From the NCBI GenBank assembly GCA_964462945.1, contig CAYWZW010000122.1, forward strand, positions 1 to 7,427: 7,427 bases of DNA, read 5' to 3'. The translations under genes and the position numbers were made by a program. This DNA comes from GCA-020343675 sp964462945 (GTDB lineage: Bacteria > Planctomycetota > Phycisphaerae > Sedimentisphaerales > Anaerobacaceae). Shown here piece after piece: positions 1 through 4,375 of this stretch. The notes beneath the pieces were generated by a model that saw only the letters and a list, made by a program, of their open reading frames with translations, searched no databases and was not told the DNA's origin. Each line of letters begins with the position of its first letter. The stretch's first letter is position 1.

Positions 1-496
1 CTCCTTTCTTTGGCCTCTATCATATCACGCTAAACGATTGGAGACAGCCTTTCATAAGATTATTACACCTGCGCAAGTGAGTTTGTCGATTTCTCGATGA
101 GGAGTCACGACTGGTTTCTGAAGGGAATCGAAATGAAGATTTGAGACAAACAAGGTGGTGGAGCACTACGCCGCGAAGCGCGGCGGGGTCTACCACCAAC
201 ATAGCTCGTCGGATAACGCGACGACCGGTTGAACAGCTTCAGTTGGCACAGATCCTCTTGTTCTGGTCACGGGTCTGAATCGCTCATCAAAAAGAAGTGC
301 TGTATGACCAACACCAAAAGGCTGACTCGCGCACAGTTGGCTCATCAAAGCAAAGCATGATTCGTCTTCGATTTAACGATGTCGCTGAAGACCAGATCGA
401 TCTGAGGATACAGACATCAGCCACCGATTCTTTTGTTGGTGTGTGTAGAAATCGGCGACGCGCGGGCGGATGCCGAAGGGATCGAGCAATGCAAAG
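1..496. other. Non-coding lead region before the esterase
   Basis: I see no gene that I would defend here. The open frame of the esterase extends back to an ATG at 297, but the extra 73 residues are basic, low in hydrophobicity and would bury the signal peptide, so I treat 297-515 as untranslated leader. One clear palindrome (154-197) is listed separately. No convincing -35/-10 pair for the esterase was found. Confidence 0.5.
154..197. repeat. Two-tier palindrome with a CGCCGCG core
   Basis: A perfect 7-bp stem, CGCCGCG (169-175) and CGCGGCG (179-185), encloses an AAG loop. An outer GGTGGT (154-159) pairs with ACCACC (192-197). No T-run follows on either strand, so it is not an ordinary intrinsic terminator. 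It resembles in style the GC-rich nested palindrome at 7341-7367 and is probably a REP-like intergenic palindrome. Confidence 0.6.
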
Positions 497-504
497 AAAG
501 GAGG
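497..504 (+). promoter_or_regulatory. Ribosome binding site that fixes the esterase start
   Basis: AAAGGAGG is a near-perfect Shine-Dalgarno sequence, 11 nt before the ATG at 516. The in-frame ATG at 489 lies upstream of it and the ATG at 297 has no such site. Together with the signal peptide that begins at 516, this decides the start. Confidence 0.75.
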
Positions 505-515
505 ATTGTTCAGTT

Positions 516-1550
516 ATGCGATTCGCAATGATGGTTTCTCTGGTCATGTCGATGTGCGCTCTGGGTGGCACCCTCAATGGCGTAGGGGCAGACCCGAGTG
601 CCTGCCCTGGGCAACCACATGGGATTGCCCCTACAGGAATGGCTGGGACTGATCCATCCCCAAAGCCTTTGGCTTTGAGGCTGCCACCCGTTGTCGAGGT
701 TTGGCCGGGGCCGGCTCCGGAGGAGAGCGGCGGAATCGGCGAAGAGAAGGTCCGCATGTCGCCGAAGCTGGACCGCACGAAGGTCGAGGTCAACGAGCCG
801 ACGAGGCTGATCACTAACGTCACCAAGCCAACCCTGACGATCTACCGGCCGGCGAAGGAGAAGGATACGGGGACCGCGGTGCTGATTTGCCCCGGGGGCG
901 GCTATTGGGACCTCTACTGGCAACTGGAAGGCGAGGAAGTAGCCGCCTGGCTGAACTCGATTGGCGTCACCGGCGTCATCCTCAAGTACCGTGTGCCGCG
1001 ACGGCCCGATGAGGTCAAGGGCGAGCCGGCCCGGCGCCCGCTCCAGGATGCGCAGCGAGCCGTCAGCCTGGTGCGCAGCAAGGCCGGCGAGTGGGGCATC
1101 CATCCGCAGCAGATCGGCATGGTAGGCTTCTCGGCGGGCGGCCATCTGGCGATTGCGACGGCCACGAGCTTCGAGCAGCGAACGTACGAGCCGGTCGATG
1201 AGGTGGACAAGATCAGTTGCCGGCCCGACTTCGCCATTGGAGTCTATTCGGGCTACCTGAAGGCGAAGGACAAGGACGAGATCGCTCCTGGTCTGCGCAT
1301 CCCGACCGGGACGCCTCCGATCTTCCTCGCGCACGGCGGGGACGATATCATCAGCCCGCCGGAGCACAGTGTGTTGATGTACCTCGCGCTGAAGAAAGCC
1401 GGTGTCCCGGCGGAGCTGCACATCTATGCGACAGCCGCTCACGACTTCGGTGTCCGCGCGAGCGACCATCCGTGCTCCACTTGGACGGAAGCTTGTGCCA
1501 ACTGGCTTCGGCATCAGGGATTCCTCAAGCCCCCCACGCAACCGTACTAA
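516..1550 (+). CDS. Secreted alpha/beta-hydrolase, esterase/acetylxylan-esterase-like
   Basis: A 344-residue serine hydrolase, probably cleaving ester groups (acetyl or similar) from carbohydrates outside the cytoplasm; the substrate is inferred only from family resemblance. Residues 1-25 form a signal peptide with a hydrophobic core and a Val-Gly-Ala that could be the cleavage site. Residues about 23-53 are a low-complexity linker encoded by palindromic repeats (582-634 and 661-677). The fold then shows the oxyanion-hole segment CPGGGY (125-130), the nucleophile elbow GFSAGG with Ser206, an acid in HGGDD (Asp276 or Asp277) and His309 in AAHDFG, in the order usual for this fold. The start at 516 rests on a strong Shine-Dalgarno at 497-504 and on the signal peptide. 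The gene is GC-rich and stands alone on the plus strand with no operon partner. A carboxylesterase or dienelactone-hydrolase-type activity is an alternative; the hydrolase call is firm, the substrate is not. Confidence 0.9.
   Translation: MRFAMMVSLVMSMCALGGTLNGVGADPSACPGQPHGIAPTGMAGTDPSPKPLALRLPPVVEVWPGPAPEESGGIGEEKVRMSPKLDRTKVEVNEPTRLITNVTKPTLTIYRPAKEKDTGTAVLICPGGGYWDLYWQLEGEEVAAWLNSIGVTGVILKYRVPRRPDEVKGEPARRPLQDAQRAVSLVRSKAGEWGIHPQQIGMVGFSAGGHLAIATATSFEQRTYEPVDEVDKISCRPDFAIGVYSGYLKAKDKDEIAPGLRIPTGTPPIFLAHGGDDIISPPEHSVLMYLALKKAGVPAELHIYATAAHDFGVRASDHPCSTWTEACANWLRHQGFLKPPTQPY
582..634. repeat. Palindromic repeat read in frame inside the esterase
   Basis: GTAGGGGCA (582-590) pairs perfectly with TGCCCCTAC (626-634). 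Allowing one G.T pair (591/625) and one mismatch (592/624), the stem extends by CCC/GGG to 595/621. The loop holds a second palindrome, TGCCCTGGGCA (603-613). The element encodes residues 23-40, exactly between the signal peptide and the hydrolase domain, with no frameshift or stop. It looks like an intergenic palindromic element that was inserted into or retained in a coding region. Confidence 0.7.
661..677. repeat. Short perfect hairpin in the esterase linker
   Basis: CAAAGCC (661-667) and GGCTTTG (671-677) form a perfect 7-bp stem around TTT. It follows the larger palindrome by 26 nt and encodes part of the same Pro/Leu-rich linker (residues 49-54), so the linker seems to be built from two repeat pieces. 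Confidence 0.55.
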
Positions 1551-2067
1551 GTAGAAACGCAAAATGATTCATATAAGAGGTCCCATTTTGACGACCTTGC
1601 TGGGGGGCGCATTAACATGCGAAGTGCAACATCGTCGGTTGTGACGGTCACGAGCCGGCCGGCGGCACAATGGTCATCGAGCTTCCGGGGAAGCCGTCCC
1701 CAGGCTCCTGGGATTTATCCGCCAGACGGACGGCGGATTTATCGCTTTGAGCCAGAAGCATGGTAATAGGACAAGGCGATGCCCCGAGGGCATCGCCCAT
1801 GCCCCTGGACCGCTGCGACGCTCAGGTTGCGGACGGTAATTGCCTTCTGTTCGAGACCAGATCTCTCCCCCATTCGACATCGCTCAGGGCTAAAGGCTAC
1901 TTGCGGCCTGCCTTTGGCAGTCCTCCGGTCGAGATGACAGCGAGAATCTCCCTTGGGGACACCTGATGGCGGAGCATCCAGAATCGAGAATCGATTATTT
2001 CTCCCTGTCCTCCTGTGGCGCAAAAATCCATCCGTAACATTCGCCAAAATAAATCCTCCGGTGCGGC
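1551..2067. other. Gene-free stretch with many small palindromes
   Basis: I see no credible gene over this ~515 bp. Small stems crowd it: GTGAC/GTCAC (1641-1651), GCTTC/GAAGC (1681-1694), CCCAGG/CCTGGG (1699-1712), ATCCGCC/GGCGGAT (1717-1738) with a GGATTTATC direct repeat at 1711 and 1735, and CTGCC/GGCAG (1908-1920). From about 1858 to 1960, AGATCTCTC, TCGCTCAGGG and GGTCGAGATGACA look like a diverged or interrupted copy of the TCATTTCGA-type repeat seen better at 2222-2340. No T-run follows any stem near the esterase stop, so its terminator is not visible. Confidence 0.5.
1775..1797. repeat. Perfect 10-bp hairpin
   Basis: GGCGATGCCC (1775-1784) and GGGCATCGCC (1788-1797) are exact reverse complements around a CGA loop. 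There is no T-run after it, so it is more likely a palindromic repeat than an intrinsic terminator. Confidence 0.6.
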
Positions 2068-2095
2068 AAAAAAAGCGGTTTTTTCCGCTTTTTTT
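2068..2095. terminator. Strong intrinsic, probably bidirectional terminator
   Basis: Seven A, GCGG (2075-2078), a six-T loop, CCGC (2085-2088) and seven T give an 11-bp stem with a U-tract when read on either strand. It lies about 520 nt beyond the esterase stop and just upstream of a promoter, so it can isolate the downstream unit from read-through. Confidence 0.75.
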
Positions 2096-2096
2096 G

Positions 2097-2125
2097 TTGA
2101 TTTATGTTAGGCGATATGTTAAAAT
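2097..2125 (+). promoter_or_regulatory. Sigma70-like promoter
   Basis: TTGATT (2097-2102) and TAAAAT (2120-2125) are separated by exactly 17 nt. It sits directly behind the terminator at 2068-2095. Expected transcription starts near 2132, at the foot of the first of two tight hairpins, and would run through the large inverted repeat toward the HNH/AP2 gene. Confidence 0.5.
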
Positions 2126-2130
2126 ACAGG

Positions 2131-2172
2131 CATGTTTGCCAGTAGGTAAACATAGCCCGCCCGGAGGCGGAG
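2131..2172 (+). ncRNA. Possible structured leader or small RNA (two hairpins)
   Basis: ATGTTTGCC (2132-2140) pairs with GGTAAACAT (2145-2153) over an AGTA loop (nine pairs, one of them G.U). CCGCC (2157-2161) pairs with GGCGG (2166-2170) over CGGA. Both lie just after the predicted start of the promoter at 2097-2125. I do not recognise an RNA family; it may simply be the 5' leader of the HNH/AP2 transcript or a repeat. Confidence 0.25.
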
Positions 2173-2196
2173 ATCAATTGACATTTCAGACTGCAT

Positions 2197-2352
2197 ATTG
2201 CTCTATTGAAAAGCTAAAAACAAGTCATTTCGAGCGCAGGCTGTGGAGCAGCCGAAGTCGAGAAATCCAATAGAATTGAAGCTTTAGCAGATTTCTCCGC
2301 TGCGTTCGCTTCGCTCACTCCGGTCGAAATGACGGGATTTCAACAGAGCAAT
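2197..2352. repeat. 156-bp imperfect inverted repeat (MITE-like) of two opposed TCATTTCGA-type copies
   Basis: The ends, ATTGCTCTATTGAAA (2197-2211) and TTTCAACAGAGCAAT (2338-2352), are inverted with one mismatch. Inside, a plus-oriented copy begins TCATTTCGAGCG (near 2223) and ends GAGAAATC, and a minus-oriented copy runs from GATTTCTCCGC to GGTCGAAATGAC (near 2333). AAGCTAAA (2211-2218) and TTTAGC (about 2283-2288) add to the symmetry. No reading frame inside is credible. It could be a non-autonomous palindromic element or two intergenic repeats that landed in opposite directions. Confidence 0.65.
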
Positions 2353-2365
2353 TTCATATCTGTAA

Positions 2366-2457
2366 GCCACGGCGTGGCAAGGTCCTTGGGGCCAGCAGGT
2401 CCGGTCAAATCTACTCGTTAGTGAATTCCGCACTAAACTGCCGCTGCCGCAGGCAGC
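2366..2457. repeat. Cluster of short hairpins before the HNH/AP2 gene
   Basis: GCCAC/GTGGC (2366-2378), TTAGTG/CACTAA (2418-2436) and GCTGCC/GGCAGC (2443-2457) are perfect short stems. They lie in the predicted leader of the HNH/AP2 gene. None is followed by a U-tract. Confidence 0.4.
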
Positions 2458-2476
2458 ACGGCTAACCGGATTCTGC

Positions 2477-3088
2477 ATGTCCGCTCTGACGAAGGTTGAC
2501 ATTTCTTTTTCATTGCCGGTTCCGACGATCCTTATTCGCGTTGCGATATGGATTGTTCTTTTGTATCGGCGGCTGCGCTACGGCTATGCGTTCCGCCGGA
2601 TCAAACTGACACGCGGCAAGTACGCCATCGTCGATGTGGAAGATTTCGAGCGGCTCAATAAATATAAGTGGCACTGCTCGCCTTACGGTTATGCGAAACG
2701 GTCCGTCTATAGAAGTGATGACAGAGGCAAAAGCCAGGTCGACATTTATATGCACTCAGTTGTTTGTCCGGCTCCGACCGGCATGGTAACGGACCATGTT
2801 AATCGTAACAAGCTTGATAATCGCAAGGCGAATCTGCGCCCAGCGACACGAACACAGAATAACTGGAACCGCAACCTAAAGACAGAGAATGGAAAAACGC
2901 GTTACCACGGCATTAGCTGGAAAAAAGATGTCAAGAAGTGGCGGGTGCGTTTGACGATCAATGGACGGCGTCAAACGTTTGGTTACTATGCCGACGAAGT
3001 AGAAGCGGCGAAGGCGTACGATCGCGTCGCCAAGAAACATCGCGGCCAGTTCGCGGCCCTGAATTTCCCGGATGGAACCGCAGATTAA
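2477..3088 (+). CDS. HNH endonuclease with C-terminal AP2 DNA-binding domain
   Basis: A 203-residue protein of the stand-alone, homing-endonuclease-like type. Residues about 94-125 carry the HNH core: His93 (MHS), Asp106-His107, Asn109, Asp114-Asn115-Arg116, Asn119-Leu-Arg and Thr124. Residues about 142-197 form an AP2/integrase-type DNA-binding domain (YHGISW, Trp155, FGYY, EAAKAYD, and ALNFP at the end). Residues 41-66 (IKLTRGKYAIVD... YKWHC) are the N-terminal region commonly seen ahead of the HNH in such proteins. Residues 9-30 are hydrophobic, which is odd for a nuclease. The ATG at 2477 has only a weak GGA upstream, and a TTG start at 2561 (Leu29), preceded by TGGAT, would remove that segment. 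No intron or interrupted host gene is recognisable around it. The gene lies between a 156-bp inverted repeat and a repeat field, which suggests a mobile or repeat-associated role (inference). Confidence 0.85.
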   Translation: MSALTKVDISFSLPVPTILIRVAIWIVLLYRRLRYGYAFRRIKLTRGKYAIVDVEDFERLNKYKWHCSPYGYAKRSVYRSDDRGKSQVDIYMHSVVCPAPTGMVTDHVNRNKLDNRKANLRPATRTQNNWNRNLKTENGKTRYHGISWKKDVKKWRVRLTINGRRQTFGYYADEVEAAKAYDRVAKKHRGQFAALNFPDGTAD

Positions 3089-3143
3089 CGCAGACTAACG
3101 CGGATTGAGTTTAACCACGAATGAACACTAATGAACACGGTTT
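3079..3143. repeat. Decamer tandem runs, first copy
   Basis: Two related 10-nt series follow the HNH/AP2 stop almost at once. The first is CGCAGATTAA, CGCAGACTAA, CGCGGATTGA (3079-3108). The second lies within 3110-3143: CACGAATGAA, CACTAATGAA, CACGG. The 34-nt block 3110-3143 recurs without a single change at 3367-3400, and the series is echoed near 3262-3288 by CGCCGATGAA. Confidence 0.7.
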
Positions 3144-3195
3144 GAGTTTAGCCACAGAGCACACAGAGAAAATGGCCAATAATCTTTTAGCCTTC

Positions 3196-3230
3196 GACAT
3201 TCGATACTCCTTGTTCAATATTGGATATTC
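3196..3230. repeat. Heptamer run 1 (consensus GATATTC)
   Basis: Five consecutive 7-nt units with no phase slip: GACATTC, GATACTC, CTTGTTC, AATATTG, GATATTC. It is followed by AAGGCT and a TATCCTGTC motif, which also follow run 2. Confidence 0.7.
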
Positions 3231-3299
3231 AAGGCTCCTGGTATCCTGTCAAGAAATTTAACCGCCGATGAACGCCGAACACGCGGATTCTTGAATTTC

Positions 3300-3334
3300 G
3301 ACATTGGACATTCGATACTCGATATTCGTTATTC
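3300..3334. repeat. Heptamer run 2 (consensus GATATTC)
   Basis: Five in-phase units: GACATTG, GACATTC, GATACTC, GATATTC, GTTATTC. Next come AAGGCT, a doubled octamer TATCCTGT (3345-3360) and then the exact 34-nt decamer block at 3367-3400. This shows that heptamer, octamer and decamer pieces form a higher-order unit. Confidence 0.7.
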
Positions 3335-3366
3335 AAGGCTTATCTATCCTGTTATCCTGTCGAGAA

Positions 3367-3400
3367 TTTAACCACGAATGAACACTAATGAACACGGTTT
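3367..3400. repeat. Decamer block, exact second copy
   Basis: 34 nt identical to 3110-3143, from TTTAACCACG to AACACGGTTT. A third, shorter copy starts near 3596 (TTAACCACGAAT) and is broken by the palindrome at 3607-3649. Confidence 0.8.
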
Positions 3401-3443
3401 CAAATTTGCCACGAAGACACCAAGATACGAATTCACACGCTTC

Positions 3444-3478
3444 GAGATTCGATATTCCTTGTTCGATATTGGATATTC
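3444..3478. repeat. Heptamer run 3 (consensus GATATTC)
   Basis: Five in-phase units: GAGATTC, GATATTC, CTTGTTC, GATATTG, GATATTC. It keeps the same CTTGTTC variant in the third position as run 1, so these two copies share ancestry as arrays and not just as units. A second doubled TATCCTGT lies downstream at 3573-3588. Confidence 0.7.
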
Positions 3479-3606
3479 GCCAGCCGGTATCCCGGCTCCT
3501 GTATTTTATATTCTCGTTTTTTATGTATGCTGTCCCCCGATTTGCCCGAATCTACACGGATTTGGCCCTTCTTATCCTGTTATCCTGTCGAAAACTTAAC
3601 CACGAA
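3479..3606. other. Gene-free spacer within the repeat field
   Basis: Short open frames here are made of repeat sequence and show no protein-like composition. Visible pieces are a CCGG-rich patch after run 3, the doubled TATCCTGT octamer (3573-3588) and the start of a third decamer block (from about 3596). Confidence 0.45.
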
Positions 3607-3649
3607 TTTAGCCCATGAGATAGACAAGGTCGCCATCTCACGGGCTGAA
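3607..3649. repeat. Palindrome nested inside a decamer-type repeat
   Basis: TTTAGCCCATGAGAT (3607-3621) and ATCTCACGGGCTGAA (3635-3649) pair with one A.C mismatch and one G.T pair around a 13-nt loop. The flanks, CACGAAT on the left and CACGAATGACC on the right, belong to other repeats of the field, so the palindrome appears to have been inserted into pre-existing repeat DNA. Confidence 0.65.
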
Positions 3650-3916
3650 CACGAATGACCACTGTCATTGCGAGGCCTGAAAGGCCGCGGCAATCTTCAA
3701 TGCCGTCTTTTTATCCCACCACGGACTTGTCCGGCGTAGACCTTCGGGCATATTTATCCCTTAGGGAGACGGATTAACACCGATTCACACGGTTCTGTCT
3801 TAGACTTCGTAGGGTGACGGCTCCCTTCGGCAGTGAGCTCAGGGCCGAACTGTGCCCCACCAGAATCATCTTTCTATTCTCTGGTGACATCCTTGGTCAA
3901 AATTGGTAGACGTCCC
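3650..3916. repeat. Composite ~265-bp element, copy 1
   Basis: In order the element holds CACGAATGACCACTG, a GTCATTGCGAGG/GCGGCAATC palindromic repeat, GCCGTCTTTT, a GGACTTGTCC hairpin, GTAGACCTTCGGGC, TTAGGGAGACGG, a GTAGGGTG...CCCCACC block, CATCTTTCTATTCTC and a terminal ACATCC...ACGTCCC unit. Copy 2 (4091-4350) matches through the same parts. Here the ATTGCGAGG hairpin is short, while the GTAGGGTG/CCCCACC loop carries about 30 extra bases compared with copy 2. No gene is seen. Confidence 0.75.
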
Positions 3917-3946
3917 TAATAAAATCCTAATAAAATCTAATAAAAT
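3917..3946. repeat. Triple TAATAAAAT repeat
   Basis: TAATAAAAT occurs at 3917-3925, 3928-3936 and 3938-3946, separated by CC or C. It starts at the ACGTCCC end of composite copy 1 and is echoed by TAATAAAT after the partial copy near 4050. It may mark the junction or target-like end of the element. Confidence 0.6.
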
Positions 3947-3967
3947 CTGGTTTGTTTGCTATAAGGA

Positions 3968-4020
3968 GTTGCCGGACAGGCGCAACCTTCGTGGTAAAAG
4001 ATTTGTTGTTGTCCGGCAAC
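3968..4020. repeat. Perfect 11-bp inverted repeat with structured loop
   Basis: GTTGCCGGACA (3968-3978) and TGTCCGGCAAC (4010-4020) are exact reverse complements around 31 nt. The right arm runs directly into the partial ACATCC...ACGTCCC unit, in the place that CTGGTGACATCC or CCGGTGACATCC occupies in the full copies. It therefore looks like an alternative head module of the composite element. Confidence 0.65.
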
Positions 4021-4056
4021 ATCCTCGGCTGAAATTGAGTAAACGTCCCTAATAAA
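4019..4056. repeat. Partial copy of the composite element's ACATCC/ACGTCCC end
   Basis: ACATCCTCGGCTGAAATTGA followed by GTAAACGTCCCTAATAAAT matches the ends of copy 1 (from about 3887) and copy 2 (from 4321). Three such ends in one field imply repeated amplification or insertion of the unit. Confidence 0.65.
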
Positions 4057-4090
4057 TCATAGTCACTCGTAAATAGTCAATGAAGACGGC

Positions 4091-4350
4091 CACGAATGAC
4101 CACTGTCATTGCGAGGCATGAAGCACCGTAAGGCGTCCTGCGGAGGCCGCGGCAATCTTCAATGCCGTCTTTTCATCCTGCCGACACGGACTTGTCCGGC
4201 GTAGACCTTCGGGCATATTTATCCCTTAGGGAGACGGATTAACACCGACTAGCTCGGCTCTGTCTTAGACCTTGTAGGGTGGGGCCTGCCCCACCAGAAT
4301 CATCTTTCTATTCTCCGGTGACATCCACGGCAAACATTAGTAAACGTCCC
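4091..4350. repeat. Composite ~265-bp element, copy 2
   Basis: This copy has the same module order as copy 1. The GTCATTGCGAGG palindrome is longer here and the GTAGGGTGGGG/CCCCACC hairpin is compact. AAGACGGC (4083-4090) just before it is the complement of GCCGTCTT inside it, so the first part is an inverted-repeat unit of its own. It ends 25 nt from the stop of the minus-strand membrane-protein gene. Confidence 0.75.
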
Positions 4351-4375
4351 CGATGACCCCACGAAATTGACCGTC

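Noticed and set aside
297..515. Extended N-terminus of the esterase from the ATG at 297
   Set aside because: It would bury the signal peptide, has no ribosome site and shows no conserved motif; AAAGGAGG at 497-504 supports 516.
582..634. Attenuator or terminator within the esterase
   Set aside because: The palindrome has no U-tract and lies well inside the translated region, so premature termination is less likely than a repeat insertion.
510..1562. A 350-codon open frame on the minus strand opposite the esterase
   Set aside because: It is an antisense shadow of a GC-rich gene. Its translation is Arg-rich with no domain, and the plus-strand frame has a signal peptide, catalytic motifs and a ribosome site.
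1953..2273. 106-codon plus-strand open frame
   Set aside because: It runs through the terminator and the palindromic repeats, and its translation is low-complexity and unlike a protein.
2100..3200. Group I intron or inserted host gene around the HNH/AP2 endonuclease
   Set aside because: No split host gene is recognisable on either side and I could not find conserved intron core elements by eye.
3110..3478. Possible CRISPR array in the repeat field
   Set aside because: Repeats are short tandem 7- and 10-nt units with irregular spacing. There are no 25-37-nt repeats with unique equal-length spacers and no cas gene.
3378..3618. Overlapping plus-strand open frames of 73-76 codons
   Set aside because: Both are translations of heptamer and decamer repeats, without ribosome sites.
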